Shown here: positions 47,484-59,166 of the stretch, piece by piece
How the letters are laid out: each line of letters starts with the position of its first letter
Position numbering within the stretch: position 1 is the stretch's first letter
Notes under the pieces: generated by a model
What the model saw: the letters and a program-made list of their open reading frames with translations, nothing else
Databases searched by the model: none
Told to the model about the DNA's origin: nothing
From: Collybiopsis luxurians FD-317 M1
Taxonomy: Eukaryota > Basidiomycota > Agaricomycetes > Agaricales > Omphalotaceae
DNA length: 64,000 nt
Assembly (NCBI GenBank): GCA_000827265.1
Contig: KN834773.1
Location: 424,541 to 488,540, forward strand
Reading direction: 5' to 3'
Position numbers and translations under genes: made by a program

Positions 47484-48666
47484 ATGCCAACTGGTAATTC
47501 CATAGCAGAAAACATTTTTGGAACAATAGGTGCGTCAAACAGTCCGAGTCTACTCAACAACTGGAGCTCGACGCTGAACGAACTTTTCGACGGTTGCAGG
47601 TACCATATGTTGGACGATTCAGCTCGTGCCGCAACTGTGGAAGTCATTTCGAGAAAAGGACACGACAGGGCTGTCGGACTGGATGATGTATGATATTTGA
47701 AAGTCCTGTGGGACGGGTTTATACTGACTTTTGCTCAGCCTTACATGGGCTGTATCAGATCCTTTACTGGGAATATACTCAGTTGTGATAGACCTTAACA
47801 TTCCACTCATCATTCAGCCGCAGATTTTCAGTGCTCTAGCCTTATGCTCGTGGGCTCAGGTGAGTTTCATTGGGATTCCACATGCCGCAAAGTTGCGCGT
47901 TCCTAATATGTTTTAGTGCCAATATTACGGAAGGAGACGTTCGTTACGTTCAACGGTGCTATGGACTTTGCTGCTCGGCGCTGTTTTTGCAGGTTTTGAG
48001 TTGGGTATGGTTTACGCATTACGACCGTCTTACGAACGAGGCGAGGAAAGTAGTGAAAGAGGAGTTGACTTCTTCGGAATTATGAGTTCGGTCCTTATTG
48101 CAGTATCTTTTATTCCGCAATACTATGAGATTTACAGACGGAGGGAAGTCATCGGAATTTCTATCATTTTCATGACGGTCGATCTTCTGGGGGGTAAGTG
48201 CAATGCAATTTCCTGTAAAAATTGTGATCCTCATGCATACTCATTTGCCTCCTCGTAGGAGTTTTCTCTTATCTATCTTTAGCTTTCAAATCTGGAAGGT
48301 TTGATGCTGTTGCCGCAGTAACATATACCATGGTCGTCGTACGTGCTTTTTAGCCACTGTGTAATTCTACATGGACTCATCGTTGCGCCATAGGTCACGG
48401 ACAGCGTCGTCATCGTCGCTGCGTGGATTCTTAATCCTTCAGCGAGCAGGCGGCGGCGGCGTTTGGCTACGCCAGGGCAATTAGAATCGGGCTCTGCTGG
48501 CAGAGGCCTTGCGTCCCTCCCCAATCACAGTAATGAAGGAACAGCTGTTGATAGTGCCCCGACTACTATTGTGACTCCAAGTCTTGCGGAGACCGTTCAA
48601 GCGACTCCACGATCGTCCTCAAAAGCATCAAGTGCGAGAAACAGCCTTCAATTTGAAGAAGCTTGA
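47484..48666 (+). CDS. PQ-loop repeat membrane protein, copy 1
   Basis: Six exons join in phase: 47484-47529, 47600-47687, 47739-47859, 47917-48193, 48259-48338, 48394-48666, giving 294 residues. PQ-loop proteins have seven membrane segments and include vacuolar amino acid exporters and related carriers. Both signature blocks are seen: WTIQLVPQLWKSFREKDTTG (Pro26-Gln27) and VSFIPQYYEIYRRREVIGIS (Pro152-Gln153). Hydrophobic stretches include ILTWAVSDPLLGIYSVV, STVLWTLLLGAVFAGFELG, FMTVDLLGGVFSYLSLAF and VTDSVVIVAAWILN. The tail is soluble, starting with a run of five Arg and then Ser/Thr-rich. Exon 1 plus its intron resolves an apparent stop in the contiguous frame. Three more copies follow on the same strand. 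Confidence 0.9.
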
Positions 48667-49631
48667 ATGTTGGCTATGTCATCGTCCAAGTTTGCAACCT
48701 TGCAGTAGAGAAATTAGAATAACAAGAGAACGGATCTGGATTGCTCTAATTGGAGAAACATAAAGGGAAATCAGTTGCCCTACCTAGCGGAGTGACTACA
48801 TGTAGTATCTGGGATAACATGGTCGACCGAGCCTTATGTATAGTGGAAATTTTATTATAGACAGCTAACGTAAACCTTGAGTGCGAGGCCGCTCAATTAT
48901 CGAGAGGCATGGGTCTGAGAAATAGGGATTAAGTGCAAATCTTGACCTTTCAAGTTTATACAAATGCTTTCAAGTTCCTGAACGAACTCAAGCGAACCGA
49001 GAGTGTTTCTTCAATCTAATGATGTGACGGCTCCGGCCGAAAGCCGTTGAGCCGGGCAAGCCGAGCCCATCGGAAGAGAATTCAATTTTCAGGCCGAGGT
49101 GAATTATGGCCGAGGAGGAGAGTGTGGGGACATCTGGTGGGTGTCTAGTTGGAGAGGGAACATTATCTCATCCCGAGACAGAAGTAACCAAAAAGTATAG
49201 GGTTTTGAACTATTTATGAAGGACAGCTGAAATTCTATTTTCAATGCTGTTCACTCAGCACTACGAGCACGATAACGGCTTTGACTATCGAGCCACTAAT
49301 CTTTGCCCTTGACTAGCTTCTGAATGAGGTGCGACACTCCCCTGGAGCTGAGGTACGACTCTCCGGCTACCCCAGTGAGTACTCCGCCGAGAACAGCCCT
49401 GCTGATGGCGTTTAGATTAACGGATTGGAAAAAAGTTACTTGAAAAGTAACTTTGCGCACACTCGATTGGGTTAATGTTTAGTCTCGTCGCCGAGTGATT
49501 TTGAGAGATGTTCTGGATGCTAATTCAATCAGACGATACTGTACTACTGTACACTGTAGTTTCATCCCCCATCCATTTGCCTCCCTTTTACTCCCACTAC
49601 AAGGTCAAATGGAATATATTGCATTTCTGCT
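48667..49631. other. Spacer with an AAGTTACTT hairpin
   Basis: Lies between convergent genes PQ-loop copy 1 (+) and the kinase-like gene (-). A hairpin at 49432-49454 (10-bp stem AAAGTTACTT, 3-base loop) repeats the core word of the palindrome cluster at 957-1066. No coding frame is supported. Confidence 0.55.
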
Positions 49632-51809
49632 TTACACGAGGGACGCTCCGTCAATTATCCCAACACTGACCTTGTTCAGTACTCGGACAAGTTCCTCGAC
49701 GCCACCTCTGCGCCCAACAAAACTTTCCAGCACGTCACAATTATTGTTTACCTCCCTCCACTCCTTCACAATATGACTGATATCATATACCTCTCCCTCG
49801 GGCGAAACATATGAGTAATGCATGTGATAATCAGCATCATACTTCGAACTTCGTAATCTTACATTCCCTGGCAGTAGGACATCCACACCTCGAGCAGAAT
49901 TTGTCTGCATAATCACAGGAAGCATGGCGAACTGCTGATTCACTGCCTCCGTGGTTTCAAGACCAAGGGCTTCCTCTCTATCCTGCACAACATCACTGAG
50001 CTCACATTCATTGGCCACTCCAATAACTTGACCACACTGTGAGCAGATCTCGTTTTTGGAAGGTTGTTCAAAGACCAGAATGATGTTTTGGACAGCATCA
50101 GGAGTAAATGTGATTTCTTCTCGACGGTAACCCATGCATGTATGCACTGCCGCCGATCTTCTTTGCCCAGATCGACGAGGAAGATCAATTGATAGCTGTA
50201 TGTCGTCTCCTTTCATGGGTAGAATGCAGTGCAAAATATCTTCATATGTTTCCGATATGTTGGCCAATGACATATCCAGGCCAAGAGACTTCCAATTCAC
50301 TTCTCGTCTGCAAGTAATACTCTCCATTTCGGCCGGGTTGGCACTGGATTCTTGAGTACTGATCCTTCCTACTGAGTCCGTTCTGCGCTGTTCTGCGCTT
50401 CCGTTGGTAAATGATTCGACCTGTAAATCATCATCATCATCATCGCGATCTAATTTGTCTCCTGTGTGTATCAATGACAAACCAGTAAGCAGAGTACTCG
50501 AACAACAAAAGCCACGCACTGTAGACAATGTGATTTGCGTCACTGAAGAGCTATACACATCGGGTCAGTGGAAGTGCCTCTTGAAGCCCAAGAATTCCAC
50601 CTTTGTTATCAGATAATTAAACACTGCAGTGCCATCCTTATTGCCTAGAAGATGCATTGTATTCCTTTCAACCCATTGCGGTTGAATAGGTTCATTTTCT
50701 TCGCCTCTTTGGTTAGTCTGCTCCAACAGTCGTTGTGGTGTAAAGGCGAGTACTGTATTTCCGTTATCATCAGAAAATACATCAAAACTCTGTGCCCAAT
50801 GTTCGTCAGGAGAAAGTTGATTTGTGAGCTTCGAGGTATACATACCTCGATTCCAAAATTTGCTATGGAAAGACTCGAGTTTATTTTAGTCAAAAAGTCA
50901 AGTCCAGACTATGGTCAAGCCTGCCTATCAGAGAGGTATCATCGCCGAAATGTAAAAATGGGACCATACTGCAATTCCATAGACCTTGCACAAAGTCAGC
51001 TAGGGTTGCATGAACGAAGATAATTGACGTTACAATTCGCGTTCCAAATACATTTGTCTCCCTCTCTCCTAGTCTTAGCCCAGCTGCAATCAACTGGCAT
51101 GCATTGTTTTGTTGGGCTATAAAGATTGCAGAATGGAAGACATTAAAAGTGAGGAGTGTAAGTGTATACCTGCATCAAACAAGATGTAATGAGCCTTATC
51201 GTTATCGGAAGATGTCCCTACAATATTAAGAAGATTTGGATGACTAAAATGATCCGTTAGAGTTGTTCAGAGCACCAACTACAAGACTAACACTAAAAGT
51301 TGGGCATAATTGATGGTTGATTGCCACAGCTAAGTATCGTTGTTCAAGGGGCCATTGATAAACTATTTCAGATTCCTTTATCACGTACCTGTCTTGCTCT
51401 ACGTCCGACAAACGCTTGGATGATTACTTTGCCTCGGCCCAGTTTCCCATCTTTCTGCTCTCCAATACTAAAAATCCATTCGTCCTGTCTTCTGAGGTTA
51501 CGTTGGGAACGGACAAAATTCCTAGAGATCTTTTTTTGCCAAAATGTAATACGAGATCAATCATTTGAAGCGATTAATTACCTTGGGAATATCATTAGAA
51601 GAGCTGGTTCCGGCTTCACGGCTTCCACCTAAGCCATTGTTGGCAGAGCGTTCTAAAGGTGAGAGCTCACGCCACGCACCTTGATGATCTCCAGCTATAA
51701 AAACTCCCCCGTATATTGCGAAGTTGTGTGAATGCGGAAAGAATGACGGTCTGGTGGTAGTATACGGTCTCGATCGATTGTTCTGCTTTGAGCGCCGGCC
51801 AGGAAACAT
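49632..51809 (-). CDS. Uncharacterised basidiomycete protein with kinase-like N-terminal part, copy 1
   Basis: The gene is read leftwards from ATG 51809 (MFPGRRSKQNN) through several short exons: SFFPHSHNFAIYGGVFIAGD, RNFVRSQRNLRRQDEWIFSI, KVIIQAFVGRRARQ, RYLAVAINHQLC, HPNLLNIVGTSSDNDKAHYI, LIAAGLRLGERETNVFGTRI, LTKINSSLSIANFGIE and SFDVFSDDNGNTVLAFTP. The last large exon (about 49632-50530) reads VNWKSLGLDMSLANISETYE, EEITFTPDAVQNIILVFEQP, NEICSQCGQVIGVANE, and a long unique C-terminal part ending DGASLV. The HPNLL...I(V)G and ...FDVF blocks are reminiscent of agaricomycete TKL-type kinase relatives, but I see no HRD or DFG motif, so catalytic function is doubtful. The CSQCGQV pair of Cys could bind metal. 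An alternative ATG lies at 51906. A modified copy lies at 55154-57989. Confidence 0.6.
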
Positions 51810-52793
51810 GATTACTGGTTCGCTCTCCTTGGGTGTAGAAAACTGGAGCAGGAAGCGAGAAGGGAAGCTGTGTCAGTTGGTTGAAACATGTTTGAGTCTG
51901 TGACATTTTGATTGAATGAATGCTTTCTGCCGCTCGGCTTCTTCCCTCATATCAATGTCCATCTGCAATCAAAGGGTCACCTGCACAATTTTGAGGAGAT
52001 AGCAGATGAGCGGCATTTAGTGAGAGGGCAAATCCCTTCGGCCTGTTCCTCGGTTTATATGATTGAATCCGTGTGGTTACTGTGGCCAAAAAAACTTAAT
52101 ATCGTATCAAGCTTACTCATTGTATTCCCTAGATACTTAAATGGGTATCTCTGAATTGGGTTGAGATCTTACTGTTGATGACATTGCTAACTTACTAGAT
52201 TAAAATTTCGAAAGAGAATTGAATGACAAAATGACAGAGAAAATTCAGCCCCCCGGGCCCGCCGCCCTAGCATCGAATAAATGGTGAGAGAGCAGGCTCA
52301 AAAGGCGAATATTATCAATATGAACAATAGAGATCCGCTTTTGATATAATATGTAGCTATCACACTGCAGCCACTAGACCGAGGCACAAACCACATTACC
52401 AGGACAACGCCTCGCGCGTCAAGGTGTAATCTGCGTGACGCTGAGAATTCCCGCCCGAATCTCCGATCTAGCCTTTGCGGGTTCTATCCTTCCTTTCACC
52501 ACGGATCTAAGCAGCTAAAGAGCATTTGAAAGCTGACCCAGGGCTGTTCTAACGAGCTTCAAAGGGCTGTTCTAACAAGCTTCAATCCAAAATGATCCAT
52601 ACTCCGGTTAAAAGTTTTTTTTTTTTTCTAATTCGTCGGCCTGTCGCTTACCTCGAGTTTTCGCCCTCGTTTGACTGATTGCTGAAAATAGAAGTGACGC
52701 TCTTTACCTTTCGTCTAGCATCATATTGCTGGTCTGCGGCCTATTCCCTTGGATTATTGCTGGTTTCTTTAGACATAACCTCTGGTAATAGCA
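51810..52793. promoter_or_regulatory. Divergent spacer, kinase-like copy 1 / PQ-loop copy 2
   Basis: This gap separates the 5' ends of a - strand and a + strand gene, so it should hold both promoters. The same arrangement recurs at 57990-58891, and the two spacers align well (for example CATCGAATAAATGGTGAGAG at about 52271 and 58376). No coding frame is supported. The shared divergent spacer suggests the gene pair may be co-regulated. Confidence 0.5.
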
Positions 52794-53966
52794 ATGTCAG
52801 CTAGTAATTCCGTGCCAGAAAATGTTTTTGGCACCGTTGGTACGTCTAACTGTCTACTCAATAACTTGAACTCGATGCTAAACGAACTTTTTGACGGTCA
52901 CAGGCACCATATGCTGGACGATTCAGCTTGTGCCGCAACTGTGGAAGTCATTCCGAGAAAAAGACACTACAGGGCTGTCGGACTGGATGATGTACGGTAT
53001 TTGAAAGACCTAGTATGAAACGGATACACACTGACTTTCTCTCAGCCTTGCATGGGCGGTATCAGGTCCTTTACTAGGAGTATACTCAGTTGTGAAAGAC
53101 CTGAACATTCCACTCATCATTCAGCCGCAGATATTCAGTGCACTAGCCTTATGCTCGTGGGCTCAGGTGAGTTATATCCAGATTGCACATGTTCAAAAGT
53201 TGCGCGTTCCTGACAAATTTAAAGTGCCAATATTATGGAAGGAGACGTTCGTTGCGTTCAACAGTGTTAATAACTTTGCTGCTCGGTGTTGTATTTGGAG
53301 GTTTTGAATTGGGTATGGTTTACGCTTTACGACCATCTTACGATCGAGGCGAAGAAAGCAGCGACAAAGGCGTCGAATTCTTCGGAATTATGAGCTCGGT
53401 CCTTATTGCCATATCTTTTATTCCTCAGTACTACGAAATTTACAGGCGGAAGGAAGTCATTGGAATATCCGTCTTGTTCATGACGGTTGATATTCTAGGA
53501 GGTATGTACGATTTATTTCGATAACTGATCGTATTCCCCATGCAATCCTCATGTGTGTCTTTGTAGGAGTTTTCTCTGATCTATCTTTGGCTTTCAAATC
53601 TGGAAAGTTTGACGTTACCGCCGCCATAACATATACCTTGGTCATCGTGCGTGCTTTTTAGGCCATGTAATTCTGGATGGGCTCATCATTACGACATAGG
53701 TCATGGACAGTGTCATCATCGTCGCTGGGTGGATTCTTAATTTTTTAGCGAGAAGGCGGCGGCGTTTGGCTACACCAGAGGTATTAGAATCGGGTTCTGT
53801 CGGAGGTCCTGCATCTTTCTCCAATCACAGTAACATTCTTCAAGAGGTCACACAGATTGATAGAGCACCAGCTTCTATCTTGACTATTAGTCCTGCAGAG
53901 ACCGTTCAAGGTACTCCACGACCGTCCTCAAAAGCATCAACCATGAGAAACAGCCTTTCAGCTTGA
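52794..53966 (+). CDS. PQ-loop repeat membrane protein, copy 2
   Basis: Six exons in phase at the same sites as copy 1: 52794-52839, 52904-52991, 53046-53166, 53225-53501, 53567-53646, 53700-53966, giving 292 residues. It keeps both PQ blocks (WTIQLVPQLWKSFREKDTTG and ISFIPQYYEIYRRKEVIGIS) and all hydrophobic stretches. The loop between segments reads RPSYDRGEESSDKGVEFFGI. No lesion is seen. Its C-terminal tail diverges from copy 1 after ARRRRRLATPE, and ends NSLSA. Copies 2 and 3 are the closest pair of the four. Confidence 0.88.
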
Positions 53967-53997
53967 ATGCTGGCTACGTCTTGGTACAACTGTGTGG

Positions 53998-54030
<33 letters not shown>
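53998..54030. repeat. TAGA microsatellite, about 8 units
   Basis: An uninterrupted run of TAGA lies 30 bases downstream of the stop codon of PQ-loop copy 2. At the equivalent place after copy 3 (about 60111-60125) only three to four units remain, with the same flanks (ATTAC.GTAATTACGCAGCGG), so the run changed length after the duplication. Confidence 0.95.
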
Positions 54031-54031
<1 letters not shown>

Positions 54032-55153
54032 TTACCGTAATTACGCAGCGGAGCCCTGCATTCGCTATAATAACAAGAGAAAGCTTTACTCTAGTCGTAA
54101 AAACGTAAAGAGAAATCAGTTGCCCAACTTGCATGTAGAATCAGGGACAACCTAGTGGATCGAGCCTTATGTGGGGGTGGATTTTTATGAACTACGATGT
54201 ACTCAGCTGCTCCGTAGGCCCTGGGTGCGAGGTCACTCCATATTTGGACCCCCTCCTGACGATCCTCGGGTGAATCCTGCTCCAAGCGCATATATACATA
54301 CAGCTGCAGAATTCTTTATCGCCTTTCCATGGCATCTTGCTAATAGTACTTCTGAGATAACCATTTAGCCTATGTTTGCTTGACCTACACCGAGCATCCA
54401 GCCAACTTAGATTCAGAGGTTCTCGTGATACAAGTCCAGACTAGCTTCCACCATTACTCTTACCCAATACTTCCGCGTTCGCCCTGTGTACCACTCTAGC
54501 CCCTACATTTTATGCGCCTCATGAGGCTCTAGTTAATCCCAGCTATACTTCGATTCACTTTATTCGCTTTCCGCTTCAATTTCCTTCCTACTTTTAGGGA
54601 ATTATTTCCGGCTCGAATCTCCGAGTCAGGCTTTGCGGATTAGCGCGTATTTGTACCTGTCCCACCTAACTTCACCAACTTGATAGATAACACATCCATA
54701 CCCAGGTTGTGAGGCCTTTTTTGTCCATCATCTTGCAGTTTTCCAGGGAGAGGATGACCATGATGAATCAATGTTCTGAATTGAATGGACCAAAGATTGA
54801 GTTGGGCATATTTTATGCTAGGCAAAGGTACAGTAAACTCGACAGGCTGGGAGTAGACGTGGGGTGTGGGTGCAGAGGGTGCGAAGGCAGGTCGCTGTGG
54901 ATGGTAAATTGTCCTCATTTATGTAAGCTGAAAATTATATTGGTTTTATCTTCACCAAGCCCAGACTACGTGAATTGTAACACTACAGCATCAAGAGTAA
55001 TCGAGTTACAGGAGTGCTACTGTGACACAAGAGATCAGGGAGCTCGAGTGCCCAGTGCGATGTCCTTATATAGTGCAAAGAGATATAACCTCCTCATAAT
55101 AAACCAAGTATCCTAGCTCTATAGGAGACCCTCGAACACTAACTGCATGTGTC
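54031..55153. other. 3' spacer of PQ-loop copy 2
   Basis: The first ~570 bases (to about 54600) align with 60126-61055 after copy 3, except for an insertion there. The rest up to 55153 has no supported gene; a - strand frame at 54640-54918 starts with ATG but has no motif and could be an exon of the neighbouring remodelled kinase-like copy. Confidence 0.45.
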
Positions 55154-57989
55154 TTAAAAAGATTCAGGGCTATCGAGGGAATAAAAATACAAATTTCTAG
55201 GGAGTGAAAATGCATCCATTTCGTTTTGAGAAAACAAAGCATCTCCCAGTGTTTGGTCTGATATACCAATGGGAAGTTGCACATTTGCAGTCATTTCTAA
55301 ACCACGCCCAATGTTCTCCGCATTCAAAGAGTGGATGTATTGTGGATGTGAACTCACTCCCAATTTTTGGTCTGATAACCAATCAGGAAGTTGCCCATTT
55401 GCACCCATTTCCAGACTTGTTTCTAGATCACGCCAAATGTTCTGTCCATCTGTAGGGGGGATGTGCGAACTCCTATTTAATGATTGGTCTGATATCCTAA
55501 TGGGAGGTTGTCCGATTGGTATGTATGGTGAAGTCAGAGGCTCAACTCCAGGAGTATCAAAACCTAACATGTCTGCCATTAGTCTGAGCCTAAAGTCCTG
55601 AATGCCATGTTGCCCGATTGGTACATATGATAAAGTCAGAGGCTCGACTCTAGGAATACCAAGATCTAACATGGGTCCCATTATTCTCTGTCTAAAGTCC
55701 TGCATGCCATGTTGCCTGATCGGTATGTATGGTGAATGTTGAGATTTTTGAGAGGGTAAAATAAGCAAGAATAAATCAATGTTTGGTCCTTGTGGCTAGT
55801 ACAAGTACTTACAGTGTGATAGTGAAGGCAAATGGTTAAGGGAAAAGGAGTGTAGCGAAGGAAAAGTGCTTAAATAGTAAAACCAAAAACCACGCAAGGT
55901 CCATGTGAGCTTCTAGCGCTCAGACCAGTGCTAATAAATTGCTGACAGTGAAGTCAGAGGCTTGACTCCCAGAATACCAAAATCTAACATGGGTGCCATT
56001 ATTCTCTGGCTAAAGGCCTGCACACCATGTTGACCTGCATGTGGATGCAAACTCCCACCCAATGTTTCATCTGATAACCAAACAGGGAGTTGCTCATTTG
56101 CAGTCATTTGAAATTCACACCAAAACCTGTCCACATCTGCAGGGTAAATGTGATGTAGAGAAGGGCTCACAGGGGGGGTGGAAGCAGCTGTTACGAGGTC
56201 CACTGCAACAACTTGACCACATTGTGAGCAAATTTCATTTGGGGAAGGCTGTTCGAAGACTAGAATGATGTTCTGAACAGCATCAGGAGTGAAAGTGATT
56301 TCTTCACGGCGATACACTCTGCATGTATGTGCTACCACCGATCTTCTTTTCCCAGATCAACAAGGAAGATCAATTAGCTGCATGGTAGCTCTGTTCATGG
56401 GTAGAATGGAGTGCAAAATATTTTCATATGCTTGAGAAATGCTGGACAATGACAGATCCAGACCACGAGACATCCAGTTAACTTCTCATCTGCATGCAAT
56501 ACTTTTGACTTCAGGGGGGTAAGCCCTGGAATCTTGAGGACTATCTGTTTTGCACTGTTTTTGGCTTCCATTAGAAGACTCGACCTCTAAATCATCATCG
56601 TCATTGTGATCTAATCTGTCTCCTTTATGTATTAAATGCTAATGAGAAATTGACAAACAGAGTACTCAAATGATAAATATTACTCACTGTAGATTACGCA
56701 GTTTGCATCATTGAAGAGCTACACATATTTAATCAGCAGAGGTACCTCTCACAAAAGTAAAAATCTAACCTTTGTTACCAGAGAATCAAACAACGCAATG
56801 TCATCCTTATTGACATTGTAGTGCATGACATTTCCTTTTAACCACGACAGTTGGACAGGGTCATTTCTTTTGCCCCTTTGTTTGGTCTGCTCCTGCTCCC
56901 CATGTGGGATAAAAGTGAGTACTGTGTCTCCAAAATCATCTGAAAATACATCAAAGCTCTGCAAGTGTTGAATATTTTGTAAGCAAAGGGAAGATATATT
57001 GCCACAGGCTTCAATATACCCACCTCAATTCCAACATTAATGGGTGAAAGGCTCGGGCTGATTTTGGCCAAAAAGTCAAGTCCAGACTAGATTTATGTCC
57101 ATGAGATGAGGTGTCAAAGAGTCGAAATAAGGCCATACTGCAATTCCATAGACCTTACAGTGTGAAGTGAGCTAGCATCACATTCAATCCAAAGAAGGTT
57201 GACTTTACAATTCGCATTCCAAAAACAGTTGTCTCCATCTCTCCCAATCTTAGCCCAGCAGCAATCAGACTGCATGTATCATTCAGCTGGGCTAGAGAAT
57301 TATGGAGGTAATTCAGAATGAGGAGGAGAGTAAGAATTTACCTGCATCAAACAGGATATAATGTGCCCTATCATCTTCAGAAGATGTCCCTACAATATTG
57401 AGAAGATTCGGATTGCTGAAGTGAACCGTTAGAGCTGTTCAGAGCACTAGCAACATAAACTAACACCAAACGTTGAGCATAATCAATGGTTGATTGCCAG
57501 AGCTAAGTATTGTAGTCCAAGGGACCATTAGCAGACCATTTCAGAATCCATTCCTTCACCACGCACCTGTCTTGCTCTACGTCCTACGAATGTTTGGATG
57601 ATTACTTTGCTTTGGCCCACTGTTTCATCCTTCTGCTCTCCGATGCTGAAAATCCATTCGTCCCGTCTTTTAAGGTTATGCTGGGAACGGACGAAATTTC
57701 TAGAGATCTTTTTTTGCTAAAAATATACGAGATCAATCAATCATTTGAAGCGATTGTTTACCTTGGGAATATCATTATAAGAGTTAGCTTCGGCTTCACG
57801 GCTTCCACCTAAGCCGCTGTTGGCAGAGTGTTCTGGAGCTGAGAGCTCATGCCACGCACCTTGATGATCTCCAGCTATAAAAACTCCCCCGTATATTGCG
57901 AAGTTTTGTGAATGCGGAAAGAATGATGGTCTGCTGGTAGTATACGGCCTCAATCGATTGTTCTGCTTTGGGCGCAGACTAGGAGGCAT
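55154..57989 (-). pseudogene. Kinase-like protein copy 2, broken and remodelled
   Basis: Read leftwards from ATG 57989 (MPPSLRPKQNN), the exons match copy 1 block by block: SFFPHSQNFAIYGGVFIAGD, NPNLLNIVGTSSEDDRAHYI, SFDVFSDDFGDTVLTFIPH, EEITFTPDAVQNIILVFEQP and NEICSQCGQVV. Two in-frame TGA stops stand where copy 1 has CGA (Arg): one at 56357-56359, the other upstream in the ACR-EVNW block near 56485. After CSQCGQVV the similarity to copy 1 ends abruptly. Instead the - strand encodes repeated units such as GQHGVQAFSQRIMAPMLDFG and TANEQLPVWLSDETLGG, and a second frame at 55154-55768 is made of more of the same units. I infer that the C-terminal domain was replaced by an internally repetitive one and the gene then lost its frame. 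Confidence 0.65.
55250..56130 (-). repeat. Protein-coding repeat array, 102-bp (34-residue) and longer units
   Basis: Unit type 1 starts at 55512, 55614 and 55716 on the + strand (period exactly 102 bp); its - strand translation is of the form PYIPIGQHGIQDFR followed by MLGFDTPGVEPLTS. A further separated copy lies at about 55940-56040. Unit type 2 carries LPDWLSDQKLG or LPIGISDQTLG, and occurs near 55250, 55360, 55480 and 56065, about 105-125 bp apart where adjacent. The two types alternate, so the array probably grew by duplication of a composite unit. Copy 1 of the gene has nothing similar. Confidence 0.8.
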
Positions 57990-58891
57990 GATTACTGGTT
58001 CGCTCTTCCTGAGTGTAGGAAATCAGGGAGCAGGAAGCGAGGAGAAGGGAAGCTGTGTGTCAGTTGGGTACAACGTGTTTGTGTCCCATCGAGTCTGTGA
58101 CACTTTGAATGCTTTCTGCCGTTCGGCTTCCTCCCTCATATCAATGCCCGTCTGCAGTCAAAAGGTATCCTGCACAGCTTTATTGCGGTCACTGTAGCCA
58201 AAACAATCTTTCATTATCGCATCAAGCTCATTCATTGTAATCCATACATACTTAAATGGAGTAACGTCTCTGAATTGGGTTGAGACCTTACCACTGATGA
58301 CGTTGCTACTAGATTGGAATTTGGAAAGAGAATTGAATGACAAAACGACAGAGAAAACTCAGCTCCCCGCCCTAGCATCGAATAAATGGTGAGAGAGTAG
58401 GCTCAAAAAGCAAATATTATCAATATTAACATTAGAAATGCGATTTTAATACAGGATGTATTTACCACACCCCAGCCGCTAGACCGAGGCAAGCAGGACC
58501 GCGTCTCGCGCGTCATGTAAACGTCAGGTGTAATCTGCGTGACGAATTCCGGTCCGAAGCTCCGAGTTAGCCTTTGCGGATTTTGTCCTTCTTCCTTCTG
58601 CCACGGATCTAAGCAGTTAAAGAGCATTTGAAAGCTGATCCGGGGCTGCTATAATGGGCTTCGATCCACAAATGATACATACTCTGGCTAAAGTTTTTTT
58701 TCCAGCTCGCCGGGATGAAGCTGCCTGCCGCTTAATTTGAGTCTTACGATCTTTTCGCCCTCGTTTGACTCATCGCTGAAAGAAAAAATGACGCTCCTTG
58801 CCTTCGGTCTAGCATCATAGTGCTAGTCTGTGTTACATTCTCTTGGATTCTTGCTCTTTTCTTTAGACAAAGACACTAGCAATACATACGT
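57990..58891. promoter_or_regulatory. Divergent spacer, kinase-like copy 2 / PQ-loop copy 3
   Basis: This is the counterpart of 51810-52793 and aligns with it over most of its length. It should hold the promoters of the two divergent genes. No coding frame is supported. Confidence 0.5.
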
Positions 58892-59129
58892 ATGCCAACC
58901 AGTAATTCTGTGGCAGAAAATGTTTTTGGCACCATTGGTACGTCCGACTGTCCATCCAGTAGCTCGAATTCGATGCTGAACGAACTTTCTGACGGTGATA
59001 GGTACCATATGCTGGACGATTCAGCTCGTACCGCAACTTTGGAAGTCATTTCGAGAAAAGGACACGACGGGGCTGTCGGACTGGATGATGTACGATATTT
59101 GAAAGGCCTACGGAACGGATCCAGACTGA

Positions 59130-59166
<37 letters not shown>

